A stretch of 64,000 nucleotides of DNA, from assembly GCF_021869535.1 (NCBI RefSeq), contig NW_026262668.1, positions 139,053,635 to 139,117,634 of the forward strand, in the 5' to 3' direction. Every line of letters begins with the position of its first letter. Positions within the stretch are counted from its first letter, which is position 1. Source of the stretch: Mytilus californianus. Taxonomy: Eukaryota > Mollusca > Bivalvia > Mytilida > Mytilidae. The notes under the pieces were generated by a model. That model saw nothing but the letters and a program-made list of their open reading frames with translations, was not told the DNA's origin and did no database searches. Below, in pieces: positions 46,190-57,422 of this stretch. A program made the position numbers and the translations under genes.

Positions 46190-46360
46190 AACCCCAAGGT
46201 ATTTAGTGGGTTCGCGTTGCTAATCTGTGTTGTATTTTATAGACTGTTGTTTGTCTGTCGGCCGTTTTTCGTGTTTTGCCATGGCGTTGTCAGTTTGTCC
46301 TCGACTTATCAGTTTGAATATACCTTTGGTATCTTTTGGACCCTCTTTACTTTAGTTCAA
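46190..46360 (+). repeat. Family A tail
   Basis: GTGGGTTCGCGTTGCTAATC, GTTTGTCTGTCGGCCGTTTT, GCCATGGCGTTGTCAGTTTG and CTCGACTTATCAGTTTGAAT. Confidence 0.7.
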
Positions 46361-46429
46361 CCCGTCTGGTTATACTGCTGAACAAGCTCATGCATCTTTG
46401 TCTTTCCAAACTTTGTAGGTGAGTGTTTC

Positions 46430-46590
46430 TGTTCTACATTTGAAAATGCCTGTACCAAGTCAGGAATATGACAGTTGTTGTCCATTCGTTTGATGTGTTT
46501 TGTCATTTGATTTTGCCATGTGATTAGGGACTTTCCGATTGAATTTTCCTCGGAGTTCAGTATTTTTGTGATTTTACTTTTTGACAATTC
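46430..46590 (+). repeat. Family D tail fragment
   Basis: TGCCTGTACCAAGTCAGGAA, CCATTCGTTTGATGTGTTTT and AATTTTCCTCGGAGTTCAGT. A - strand ORF at 46357-46656 overlaps it and is not a gene. Confidence 0.75.
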
Positions 46591-47315
46591 AACAAAACAC
46601 ACAAAAGTTGCACAATCCACTGCTGAAAAGATATGACTGTTAGTTTCGTCATTCAAATTTGCAGTGCATTTACTACCTACCCTGTATACTCAAGTTATAG
46701 TAATATTTTATGAATTTTGTACTTTTACTAAAACTACGGATTAAACCCAACCAAGCAAAGTAGTACACAGATATTTTGAATATTACATTTAAGACTCTTT
46801 TGATTATCACACTTGCTCGGAGCAATCTTGTGAAGAATGACTAATAAAGAGTTCTGAAAGAAGCAATGCAATTCATGTTTGAAACAATTGCACCAAAGGT
46901 CAAAAAAATATCAAAATTGTTAATTGGTAGGATGAATGTAAAACAATAAATTTAGAAATGAAATTGTATTCAATGTTTTCACTCTGGTTTGGTTATTGCC
47001 CGTTTTTCTGAGGATGATTTATAACTTTGAAAGTGCCAGGCTGAGGGTGATATCATGGTTGACATGACAAGGTAACCACGAAATCTCTGTGTCTGTTTGT
47101 TTACTTTGTATCATCATTTTAATGGATCATGTCTAGTTTATAACGAAACCCTATTATTCAACCATAAGTAGGATACAGAGGTCAGCTTGTCAATTAATGA
47201 ATTAACGATTAAACATCAATCTAACACATTACCACCAAAACGTTGAACACACTTTTAAAATGAAAAACACATCATAATTGTTTCCTTCGATTGTATGAGA
47301 TCACCGACTTATCGA
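46591..47315. other. No recognised features
   Basis: Intergenic sequence without a protein-like frame or repeat I can name. Confidence 0.4.
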
Positions 47316-47319
47316 CGAA

Positions 47320-47505
47320 GTTGTTCTTACCATGAGCAACATGACGGGTGCGATTAAGGAACAAGTATCTGCCTACCCTTCCGGAGGGAACACCTGGGTT
47401 TACCTCCACATTTAAGAGGTTCGTGTTGCTAACCCTTTAATTTTTGCATGTACTGTTTTGTGGACTTGTTTGTCATTTCGTCGTCTTTCGTTTCATGCCG
47501 CGTAT
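47320..47505 (+). repeat. Family A tail
   Basis: CATGAGCAACATGACGGGTG, CTGCCTACCCTTCCGGAGGG, AGGTTCGTGTTGCTAACCCT and TGTACTGTTTTGTGGACTTG. Confidence 0.65.
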
Positions 47506-48045
47506 AGATTAAACAGAAACAAATAATGTTAAGCTTTGTATCCCAATTCCAAGAAGAATCCAAAACGACCATCCAACATCGAATGTTTGTAAATATACAT
47601 TCTGGACTTTCAAACGTTTTGGGGTTGAGCGTTGCTGATCAAGGAAGATCTAGAAAAGGCTTCGGTCACATCAAATTTATAAATTGTTATTTTCATTTTA
47701 TGGCACTGTTAAGCTTTAAATAAGTAGAGTGCAAATAATTTGTTAATTGAATATATGCCAAATTGTAAATGGGCTTATTCAGGACAAGAAAGAAATTACT
47801 AATAAATCAATAAAGTTGGTTCTTCGAACTGTGTCGAACGTAACTAAGGAGAAACTTTGGATGCCAACCGAAACAGTATGATTGGCATTGACAGAGATAT
47901 TGCCTGGTTCGCCTACGAACACCTAAACCACTTTTGACACTGCGTTTACCTTGAAGACAACTTAACACAAGACATCTATATTTGCTGCCTGACGTAGCTG
48001 CGTATTTATTCATCTAGGACAGCTAAATGCATTTCTCTAAACATT
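47506..48045. other. Unassigned intergenic sequence
   Basis: ORFs at 47526-47723 (+) and 47807-48013 (-) are below what I can support as genes. The segment ending near 47650 (GTTGAGCGTTGCTGATCAAG) may be a diverged family F or G piece. Confidence 0.35.
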
Positions 48046-48049
48046 AGTT

Positions 48050-48350
48050 TTACTCCAGGACAGTATAAGTCCAGGTGACCACATTCCCCATATACCAGTC
48101 ACCTTTAGTGTTTATAGACAGTATACGTTCAGGTGACCATATTCCTTTTATACCAGTCATATTTAGTGTTTATAGACAGTATTCGTTCAGGTGACCATAT
48201 TCCTTTTATACCAGTCAACTTTAAGTGTATATAGATAGTATACGTTCAGGTGACCATATTCCCTATATACCAGCCACCCTTTAGTGTTAATAGACAGTAT
48301 ACGTTCAGGTGACCATATTCCCTATATACCAGCCACCCTTTAGTGTTTAT
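48050..48350. repeat. 59-bp tandem repeat, five units
   Basis: CGTTCAGGTGACCATATTCC recurs at 48126, 48184, 48243 and 48302, preceded by one diverged unit at about 48068. Each unit has ATACCAG(T/C)CA and TTTAGTGTTTATAGACAGTA. Confidence 0.92.
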
Positions 48351-48455
48351 TGCTATAAACTGCGTAAGTGTACCAAAAGCATTCAATAAAATTATAAGCT
48401 ATATCAAGGAGTTATAAACAAGTGTTATAAAGATTACACACAGTACATCATGTGG

Positions 48456-49692
48456 TTAAAACGTTGTCACTTTTGTATTTGTTCCAGAAGATTGTGGATA
48501 GAAACAGGTAAGAACTGAGAGTAGAACTTGTCACTTTTGTATTTTTTCCAGAAGATTCTGGATAGAAAAAGGTAAAAAAAAAGAGAGTGAAACTTGTCAC
48601 TTTTGTATTTGTTCCAGAAGATTGTGGATAGAAAAAGGTAAAAACTGAGAGTGAGACGTTGTTACTTTTGTATTTGTTCCAGAAGATTGTTGATAGCAAC
48701 AGGTAAGAACTGAGAGTGGAAAATTGTCACTTTTGTATTTGTTCCAGAAGACTGTGGATAGAAACAGGTAAGAACTGAGAGTGGAACTTGTCACTTAAGT
48801 ATTTGTTCCAGAAGATTTTGAATAGAAACAGATGAGAACTGAGAGTGGAACTTGTCACATTTGTATTTGTTCCAGAAGATTGTGGACAGAAACGGGTAAG
48901 AACTGAGAGTGAAACGTTGTCACTTTTGTATTTGTTCCAGAAGATTGTGGATAGAAAAAGGTAAGAACTGAGAGTGAGACGTTGTTACTTTTGTATTTGT
49001 TCCAGAAGATTGTTGATAGCAACAGGTAAGAACTGAGAGTGGAACTTGTCACTTTTGTATTTGTTCCAGAAGATTGTGGATAGAAACAGGTAAGAACTGA
49101 GAGTGGAACTTGTCACTCAAGTATTTGTTCCAGAAGATTGTGAATAGAAACAGATGAGAACTGAGAGTGGAACTTGTCACATTTGTATTTGTTCCAGAAG
49201 ATTGTGGACAGAAACGGGTAAGAACTGAGAGTGAAACGTTGTCACTTTTGTATTTGTTCCAGAAGATTGTGGATAGAAACAGGTAAAAAAAGAGAGTGAA
49301 ACTTGTCACTTTTGTATTTGTTCCAGAAGATTGTGGACAGAATAGAAACAGGTAAGAACTGAGAGTGAAACGTTGTCACATATGTATTTGTTCCAGAAGA
49401 TTGTGGATAGAAACAGGTAAGAACTGAGAGTGGAACTTGTCACTTTTGTATTTGTTCCAGAAGATTGTGGATAGAAAAAGATAAGAACTGAGAATGGAAC
49501 TTGTCACTTTTGTATTTGTTCCAGAAGATTGTGGATAGAAACAGGTAAGAACTTAGAGTGAAACTTGTCACTTTTGTATTTGTTCCAGAAGATTGTGGAT
49601 TGAAAAAAGTAAGAACTGAGAGTTGAAACGTTGTCGCTTTTGTATTTGTTCCAGAAGATTGTGGATTGAAAAAGTTAAGAACTGAGAGTCAC
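48456..49692 (+). repeat. 64-66-bp minisatellite of 19 micro-exon-like units
   Basis: Unit: TTGTCACTTTTGTATTTG, TTCCAGAAGATTGTGGATAG, AAACAGGTAAGAACTGAGAG, TGGAAC. The TTCCAGAAGAT motif occurs 19 times between 48482 and 49654. In the + sense each unit has a T-rich tract ending in CAG, 20 nt, then GGTAAGAACT. About 15 of 19 units keep the GT. Subtype order repeats every five units (326 bp): the TTGATAGCAACAG unit at 48676 recurs at 49002, with the same neighbours after it. - strand ORFs between 48448 and 49309 are repeat artefacts. Confidence 0.93.
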
Positions 49693-50260
49693 GATTTCAA
49701 ATGTGAAAAAAATATTTTGTTTAAACCGTTGCGTGAAACTCACATGAAACGAACGTGTCTTTTGGATACATTTGTACTATTAAAGTGCAAGTAATAAATT
49801 TAGCAATTTAAAATTACATTCATTACGTAAAGTAGAGAACAAATCTGATTTACAGCTTTTAATTATTGATTCAAACTACATAAATATGCTTAAACGCCTA
49901 ATATGTAAACAACACAAAAGAACTGAGTGACAATTTCATGTAACCTATAGCTTTCTTCAGCATCGTAGAGTACTGTCAAGAAGAAATATAATTGAATAAA
50001 TTTGGTAGATTTACCTGAATTATAATTATTTCTACATTTGTCACAGACACAAGGTGACTGAACAAAGGTAAGAATGCAAAAATGTTCTCAGAAATATTTT
50101 TAAGATTATGAGAGATCAGATAAACCTTATTTTTCTTTTATTCTTACTGTTATATTTTTGAACTAAAGTACACGATGGACACATTATCGCTAATATGGCT
50201 GGTCTGCTAAAACTTTAAAGTTACATTATTCACACAAAAATATATATACTATACTGTGAC
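49693..50260. other. Unassigned; one further micro-exon-like motif
   Basis: AT-rich sequence. At 50034-50073, ACATTTGTCACAG, 21 nt, then GTAAGAATGC has the same acceptor-short-donor layout as the preceding array, but without sequence identity in the middle. Confidence 0.35.
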
Positions 50261-50261
50261 A

Positions 50262-50420
50262 ATTTGGATTTGCTTGGCAGGTGTTGCATGCGTAGCAGGA
50301 GACGCTTACCCTGTCGACACCGTCCGGTCTCGCTCATTTTGGAGTCCATGCGATTCCCTCAGTTTGTGTTTGTTACCTTGATTTGGCTCTTCTTAATTGA
50401 TTTACGTCTTAATTTAACCC
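50262..50420 (+). repeat. Family X tail
   Basis: GGTGTTGCATGCGTAGCAGG, GACACCGTCCGGTCTCGCTC, CATGCGATTCCCTCAGTTTG and TGATTTGGCTCTTCTTAATT. The + strand ORF 50264-50467 translates it and is not a gene. Confidence 0.7.
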
Positions 50421-50564
50421 TACTGATTATATATAAGTGTGATTGTGTTTTCTCTCATTATGAATAATATATCTGCCATTTAGTCATTATTATTAGCAGT
50501 GCTATTAATGTTAACTTTTCATTATAGATATCTTTCCATTATATATTATATTATTAACTATATA

Positions 50565-50885
50565 GTTTTCAAATTTTCGGCTTTGAGAGTTCCTTATGAA
50601 AGTGAATCTAGAAATGCGCTTCAGACGCATGAAATTTGTAATGTGATGTTTTCATTTTCCGATGTATTTGATATTCATCATAGGCGCAAAAAGCCAAAAT
50701 ATGTCAATTTACCTTTATCCAACCAGCAGTGTAAGTCAGATGTGGATTCTTAAAAATTCTAAAACTACCTTAAAAAAATGAAAACAGCACTTTATAAATG
50801 TTAATAATGAATTTATCTATAGGAACGCTCATAGCCGAATATTTGAAAGCCAAGGACGTATAATGTCCAAAATCAGTCTTCCATC
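50565..50885. repeat. Family F-type repeat
   Basis: TTCGGCTTTGAGAGTTCCTT, GAATCTAGAAATGCGCTTCA and ATAGGAACGCTCATAGCCGA, then GAAAGCCAAGGACGTATAAT. These include inverted and direct pieces of the family F head. The ORF ending at 50753 lies largely in it. Confidence 0.5.
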
Positions 50886-51084
50886 TTCTAACTTACAATA
50901 TATTCTCAATATACTGGGGGCCCGCAATAGTATATCTATGCATAAAACTAACTATTTCTTTAAATATCCATTTATCAAATAAAAAAGATAATTCAAAGTA
51001 TAGAGGAAAATAACTCTTTTCATATCTTTATTTATACGCAATGCTCGTAGATGTTCATACTGTACAGACTTCATTAAACAAGGC

Positions 51085-51480
51085 TTTACACCCAATACAA
51101 AAATTGATCCCATAAATTTTTGAGTAAGAACGACTGAAACCGACACTTCATAAGTTTTACGGTCACCATCACCAATTGGTTGACCGATACGATATGTCTG
51201 TGCAATAACTCACAAGCGACATGTTTTCTTAGATCTGTGGTACCAGAATATTCGTCTTGTGTTCTATTCCCGATTGTGACATTTTGACTGATTGTGGATT
51301 CGCATGGCCGGTGATGCATGCATATAGATAACAGGAAATGCTTACACTGTCAGCGCACCTGGTCAGCCTCCTTTTGAAACACGTGTTTGGCTCAATTTTT
51401 GTTGTTTCCTTGATTTTGTCTTCTTTGTGGATTTATGAGATTTGAACATCGGTAATCTACCTTTGATTATAACTTAAAGT
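51085..51480 (+). repeat. Family X: RT terminus plus tail
   Basis: CACCAATTGGTTGACCGATA encodes the RT end (HHQLVDRY). It is followed by CTCACAAGCGACATGTTTTC, CCCGATTGTGACATTTTGAC, GCATGGCCGGTGATGCATGC and TTTCCTTGATTTTGTCTTCT. Confidence 0.65.
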
Positions 51481-53395
51481 TTCAACCACGAATTTAGGCG
51501 ATAGTAATTTACAGATGTTTAAAAACATCTGTTTTGATGAATTTATTAAATAGAAGACAAAACATGCAAATGCGGCATCCAAATTCCAAGCCGATGTTGC
51601 TGCGTAGCAATTGGACGTCATATTAACATAACTTTTACATCAGGACTGGAGATAGTCTTTTGACCATCATTTTTCTATTCCAGTCACCTTTTGGTTTATC
51701 GATATAGAATGCAAAAATACAGTTAAAGTAATAAAGACACAGATACAGTAATATTGCATAATGAAGTAACTGAAATAAATCTTCCGAAGAGTTGTAAAAA
51801 GTGTTATCAAAACATAAAGGTTTATTCTGAAGACTTGAAAAGTGTAATAAATACATAAATATTTATTCCGAAGATTTGCATAAGGTGTTATAAATACATA
51901 AAGGTTAAATTAAACATTTATTGCATATAAACTTATCAGGTTGACATTGTTGCAATTTTTCTTGGCGGAGGTGGAAGGAAGGACCTGAGTGACTCGAAAC
52001 CGAATGGAAAAAATATGAAGAAAGATCGTTTATATTTTGCCTTTTGGTGTTAATTCTACACTGCTGCAATCTTCAAAGCGGGTTTTATATTCTAATTCTA
52101 TAATTCATTTATTAAAAGATTTAAAAAATCAGTTTTTTTTTTATAATGAATTACTTTATTTGCACATGAAAATAATATCTATATACATTTTTTGCATAAT
52201 ATTTCAATTTTTTTAAGGAATGAGATAGAACATAGGAAAAAGATATACAACGATTTAATAGACAAACATCAATTGATCAATTTAAGAACGTAATAATAAA
52301 CACAGCTCAAAAATAGTTTCATATAGAGAAGATTATATTACAAGACAATGGCTGCTAGGATTGATTATTGATATCTTTTATTTTTATAAACTATATATTT
52401 CTTCCTTGTATTTCAATTCAAAACAAGACGTTCATGAATATTGGGATTTTAGATTTTTCATGAATGTAATTAAGCCTTCAGTCGGAGAAATTTATGACAT
52501 TACTGTTTTAGTATATAAAATGATCGACTGATTGTAGGTCGCTTAACGTCTATTGGCAAATATTTCATGCATGTTCAGGACGATATATATAAAATGAACG
52601 CTCTTGCAGTGTATAAAAAATTAAAAGAAGCTGCAATTCTTGTTTCATCCAAATAATTTGTATGTGTTCACTTTCAACAGATTCTTTATACATTCCAAAG
52701 AAAATAGAAAGATGTACAAATTACAAAGTAATAGTAACAGTAATAGTCCCACGTCCAATTGATTTAGCCTTAATACAAAATTCTTTGCATCTGACGACAC
52801 TTACTCTTCAATCCTAGGAGACACTACCTTCACTGAACAAATCAACATCTAAATTCCGACAGTTCATATTTTAACCATTCATTTTCTAACATAATTGCAC
52901 AAGTCCACAACATTCACCTAAGTTTGAAACGCATTGCAAAAACTACCCTTTAAGAAAAAACTTTCTTTAAATCCCTTTCAGAATCACTTATTGACGATGT
53001 TATTTCTGTTCACGACTCATGGCTTGATCTAAATACCATTCTACCTATTTCTTCTTTGTGTGTGTCAGCTTTATTAGTAATTGTATGTATAACACTTTTA
53101 ACATTCGCATTCTAACAGCCAAACTGCCTCTCCTTTAAAAGATTCCACAATCTCACAGTTTAACAAATCCGTCTTCATTACCATCCGTTATTTACAAACA
53201 CCTTTCAACAAATACAGAATCTTCACATATTCAAATCATTTTTAATACATAACGTAACCCTTGGTCTTTTGTCCTCCGTAATAAATTGCTTCAAAATCTA
53301 AAGTTTCTCAATATTGGGTATGATTCCAAAATATATACATGTACGATGAAATTATTGTGTAATGGAGTACCCTATCACTTTCTCGACTTTATAGC
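51481..53395. other. Long AT-rich stretch, nothing recognised
   Basis: One segment (51655-51700, TATTCCAGTCACCTTTTGGT) resembles a single diverged unit of the 59-bp repeat. No gene is supported; the - strand ORF 51635-51856 has no family features. Confidence 0.4.
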
Positions 53396-53399
53396 TACC

Positions 53400-54960
53400 A
53401 ACATATTATATCGAGCACTGAACATGAAGGTTATATACATGTCTTCTGTGAAGTTTCAGCATTGACAGTGTGACTTCTGATAGTATCTGCGTATTTCTCA
53501 TAAGTTCATTGTTGTGTGTAAGCAGAACTGAGCAGTCCAGTATAATATGTATTTTTATCTTCATCTGACTTCTGTGCTTGTTTCAATTTGCAGGCTTTAT
53601 ATAGTTCTATTTCTATATCTTAGGTTGTAACTTGCCGAATTGTTTCTAATAAGGTACAGTTGAGTAGAAAATGCTTCAGATCTTAGTCATCGTCTCAACA
53701 TAAAAGGCATTATGCATCTATTTGTTTCTGATTGAATCTTGAAATATATAGGATCCTCTTACTAGTTTAAGCTTAAAATGTATTCTATACGAGTCGCCAG
53801 CAGATTGCGTTGGGATAAAAATCATGGGGTTTTTATCCCGGATTTTTATATCTAAATAGAAGTATCCCAGATGCTTGTCAAAAGTAAAATAACAAAAATA
53901 CCGAACTCCTAGGAAAATTCAAAACGGAAAGTTCTCTATTAAATGGCAAAATCAAAAGCTCAAACACATCAAACGAATGGAAAACCGCTGTCATATTCCT
54001 GACTTGGTACAGGCATTTCCTTATTTAGAAAATGTGGATTTAACCTGGTTTTACAGCTAGCTAAACCTCTCACTTGTATGGCAGTCGCATAGAATTCCAT
54101 TATATTGACAAAATTGTATGAGCAAAACAAACAGACATAATAGAAATAAAATAATTAAAAAAATGACCATAGCACAATAACATAATGGCGGACGTATAAA
54201 TTCCGAGCCAAACCAAAAATATATTACCAAAATGGACTAAACATTAAAGATTGAAAATATACAAAGATAAATAAAAAGAACACTTTAACGCGTAATTAAG
54301 ATGATAAACAACGTCAGTACCTAGAATCTATACTTCAAGACTATCACGTATTATGTGTGAAGCTGATACGGAATATTCATCAACAAATAAAGTTTAACTA
54401 AACTTGTCAATCGGTCTTTCCAATAGTTGAAGGCCTCTTGATAGATCTACTGTTTCCATTGTATTTTTTGTATGGTGTTTCCAAAATAAATAAATGTCTG
54501 GTAGATTATAATTCCAGAATATCCTTTTGACTATGTTGAACCATGAGTTACTCTGTACTGATCTTAGGTATAACTGCCTCCAACTTGTTTCTCTATTGAG
54601 GTTTCGGATAGTAGAAATGAATTGTACAAAAATGTTAATATTCTAAGATGGATCTGTCCTTCTGTTGGGATCAGCCCAGATATTATGTATGATACAACAT
54701 CTTGAGAGTTTTGTGAAAAAGATAGAATTTGCCTGATTATTCGTTTGTGAAATTTCTCCAGTTTTTCAATATTGGTTTTATCCGGAACTATAATTTCAAG
54801 CCCAAGTATTAAATGTGTTATAATATGTATTCATTATACGTATACATGTGCTGGGGTCTACTCCGTTGTTTAAATAGAGAATATTTGTACATATCATTGC
54901 AGAGTTATTTCCCTTACTATTTAGTTGGATGCGACGGAACAGATAAAATGATTTGTTTTT
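53400..54960 (-). pseudogene. Degenerate LINE C-terminal region, interrupted
   Basis: Read on the - strand, scattered frames give NIEKLEKFH.R and an S.DVVSYIISGLIPTEGQI-type block at about 54650-54770. PSTIGKTD follows near 54410-54440. Beyond the insertion, LIRGSYIFQDSIRNK and HFLLN-like sequence with LETIRQ appear (53630-53770). This order matches the C-terminal domain of LINEs found in molluscs, with its Cys/His segment. Stops and frameshifts are frequent. A family D copy splits it at 53882-54402. Confidence 0.6.
53874..54410 (-). mobile_element. Family D insertion with 8-bp target-site duplication
   Basis: CTTGTCAA flanks the insert at 53874-53881 and 54403-54410. Inside, the - strand carries the RT terminus at about 54300-54380 (..EYS..ASHIIRDSLEV-type, ending CTTGAAGTATAG). 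The family D tail follows, with the core at about 54000 (CCTGACTTGGTACAGGC on the + strand). It ends near AGTAAAATAACAAAAATACC. It is 5'-truncated. Confidence 0.78.
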
Positions 54961-55540
54961 CGTGTATTCAATAATTTTATGTGTTGTAAAGTGATCAATT
55001 ATAATGGTTATTCAGAGAAAATTTATCTATGAAACAGTAACATTGCGGGGCTTGTAAATATATTAGGTTATGAAGATATATAAACTTCAAAACCTGAAAT
55101 CTCTTCATAATAAATTGTTTTTCAAATAACACGGGGAGGTTGAGGGCGGGTGGCCGGGGCGCGGAATATGGTAAGTTGACTACAAAACACTTCATTTCTG
55201 AATAATTTTTCATTCAATTATTTCAGTTACTTCAAAAGTTATATAACTGAGATTTTCCGTCTGTTTGGTTGTGTCCAATAAGAGTTAAGGCTGATAATTT
55301 AAGGCTTGACTCTATCGGATTTGCATGAGTATCGTCAGGCAATATACGACATCCAACACTGTGAAAGTGTGATTTAAGATAAGTGACATGAATAATGTTG
55401 TTAGGTTTTTTTGTTGTTTTTTTTTTGCTTACTAAATAGTGTCCGCTAATCAAAATAGTAAATCCTTTAAGAGAATATCTTTAATATTACTTAATTTACG
55501 TTTCTGTTTAATATTAAAATATCACTTTATAAATCTGGTG
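54961..55540. other. No recognised features
   Basis: Two - strand ORFs (54995-55213, 55232-55453) have no recognised homology. Confidence 0.4.
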
Positions 55541-55835
55541 AGTCTGAAGCGCTTTCCTGGATTCACCTTGATCAGGACCGCTAATCCCCCCCCTAAAAAA
55601 CCACCTTAGGATGTCGACTTTTTCACTCATTAAGTTTTTCTACCAACGGTCCACGTGGCCTTGCTGAGTTTTTACAAGGTGCTATATACCTAATTCAAGC
55701 ATGTTGAGAAGTTGTTGCTTCAACTTTTGTTTATAATATTTATTTCTGACAATAAAGTATATGTAAAATATTACTGTTATTGTTGTTCCGCAATCATTTA
55801 TATTATTTTTCCTCTTTAAATATTGCATTTTCTAT
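55541..55835 (+). repeat. Family F head and lectin upstream region
   Basis: GTCTGAAGCGCTTTCCTGGA and TTCACCTTGATCAGGACCGC match the family F head; the rest is unassigned. The T-rich run ending TCTATATGTCTAG before 55844 looks like a splice acceptor. A non-coding 5' exon may therefore lie further upstream. Confidence 0.45.
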
Positions 55836-56205
55836 ATGTCTAGGAATATGGTTCTGTCATTGATATTTTACTGTTTGATGGTATTCGCAATTGCAAATTG
55901 CAAAAGGAACCAACCACTATCGATGAGGATGGCTTGTGAAAACTACTGGATGGAACTAGCATGTCCAGATAAAACATCCATTCAGATTGTCACAGCAAGT
56001 TATGGGCGAGACGATTATATCACGTGTCCACATTCCCATATTAGGACCGATGACTGCTTTGCTGCCAATTCTTTATCCATAGTTCAAGTCCAGTGTGAAG
56101 GACAACAGCTGTGTACTGTTAGAGCGTCCAATTCTGTATTTGGAGATCCCTGTGTGAACACTTACAAGTTTCTGAAAGTGGCTTATGTTTGCGAGAAAAA
56201 CAAAG
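55836..56205 (+). CDS. Lectin exon 1: signal peptide and SUEL domain 1
   Basis: The frame opens at ATG 55836 (MSRN) and has a second ATG at 55848 (MVLSL). The second is the likelier start if TGTCTAG|GAATATGG is a splice acceptor, because the first ATG would then be intronic. The signal peptide is followed by RNQPLSMRMACENYWMELAC and the rest of domain 1. The donor is AACAAAG|GTAACA, phase 1. Confidence 0.88.
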
Positions 56206-57422
56206 GTAACATCTTAAAATCTTAATTCTATAACCCTCGTGTCTATAGATTAACATCAATGAAAAATAACGAAATTCATGCATTCGTTCGGCTGTGCATA
56301 TTCATATATACTTTGATTTACTAGTCAATATCATTTATCATCTGCTTAGATATTTGGCTTTTTAAGTTTCCATTCGTTATAGTTTAAAATACTGGATATA
56401 ATTGAAGTTTTCACATAAGAATATAAATATATATAAATAACTGTCAAATGTATTTTAGGACCATCACCACCCAATAAACCATCTTCTAAGTTGACATATG
56501 TATGTGAAGGTCAAAGAGGAAACATACAGTGTTCCGGTAACAAATACATCAAGATCAATGGAGCGACTTATGGACGGACAGACAGAACGATATGTCCAGA
56601 TCCCAGAATCAAGACAACTGAATGTTCCACAGATAAACCACTTTCTATTATAAGGGACCAATGTCAAGGTCAGCAAGAATGTACTGTTGCATCCACAAAC
56701 GCATTGTATGGAGATCCATGTGTGTCCACGTACAAGTACCTCACTGTAAACTTTGACTGCACAGGTAATAGTCATATTGTTAGTAATTCTCGAAGTTCAC
56801 CCAACACGTGTATATATAGTATTTTTCTGCATTAAAATTTGATATGCAGAAGATTTTTTTCTATTTTTTTTTAGTGGAAACTGGTTCTTAGTTCTTGTTT
56901 TGTTTTATTTGATTGTTATTTTGTTCATGCAACAGTTATTCTCTTTTAAACATCCCATATTTGTGAGATCGTTCTGGTGGTAAGAGTGGGGATGACAGAC
57001 TTTGGTATTATTATTGGTAGATTTTAAAGATCGATGAACATTATGTAGTTTCCAGTCAAGACTCAGCATATTTAACAGAATAAAGCGTATTTCTGTAACT
57101 TCATTGGGATGAAAAAAGCGTCGACCAAAGCTCACTTTGAATAAAGCGCCGACTTGATTAATATTTGAGTACACACACATATATAATTATAAGATTATTA
57201 CAGTCTATCAGTTCTTTAAATTAAAACAAGTTGCATCATCAAATTTTAATTTAATTGATAACGACGTATATAAAAACCTTTTATGATCCAAACAGTGAAG
57301 AGTTATTCAGTATATTCATTTTTTTATTCGTGTCTTATTTTACAGGAAAAGGAAATGCGAAAAAAGGAAAAGGAAAATCGAAAAAAGGAAAAGGAAAGGG
57401 AAATGCGAAAAAAGATGAGTAA
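55836..57422 (+). CDS. Two-domain rhamnose-binding (SUEL-type) lectin with Lys/Gly-rich tail
   Basis: Secreted carbohydrate-binding protein. The exons are 55836-56205, 56459-56764 and 57346-57422, joined by two phase-1 introns, giving 250 residues (246 from the internal ATG at 55848). A hydrophobic signal peptide (MVLSLIFYCLMVFAIANC) precedes two SUEL/Gal_Lectin domains, each with the canonical eight cysteines. Domain 1 has SYGRDDYITCP and FGDPCVNTYKFLKV; domain 2 has TYGRTDRTICP and YGDPCVSTYKYLTV. These are the YGR and DPC..KYL sugar-binding signatures of rhamnose-binding lectins, which in fish eggs and molluscs act in recognition of microbes and in agglutination. The last exon adds 24 residues made largely of Lys and Gly. 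Tissue and target are unknown. Confidence 0.93.
56459..56764 (+). CDS. Lectin exon 2: SUEL domain 2
   Basis: Acceptor AAATGTATTTTAG. The exon is 306 nt, phase 1 at both ends. It starts with a Pro/Ser linker (PSPPNKPSSK), then LTYVCEGQRGNIQCSGNKYI and the rest of the domain to VNFDC. Being symmetric, it is a self-contained shuffling module. The donor is TGCACAG|GTAATA. Confidence 0.92.
57346..57422 (+). CDS. Lectin exon 3: basic Lys/Gly-rich tail
   Basis: Acceptor GTCTTATTTTACAG. It encodes a tail of GKGNAKKGKGKSKKGKGKGN followed by AKKDE and TAA (57420-57422). It consists of imperfect GGAAAAGGAAA-type repeats. A tail of this charge could bind anionic surfaces; that role is inference. Confidence 0.85.

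Noticed and set aside
48448..49309. Overlapping - strand ORFs of 65-86 codons
   Set aside because: All are translations of the 64-66-bp minisatellite in different frames, with no consistent frame along the array.
50499..50753. 84-codon + strand ORF
   Set aside because: The second half matches family F-type repeat blocks (AAATGCGCTTCAGACGC and related), so it is repeat-derived.
56464..56775. 103-codon - strand ORF opposite lectin exon 2
   Set aside because: It is a shadow of a coding exon whose + strand product has the full SUEL motif set.
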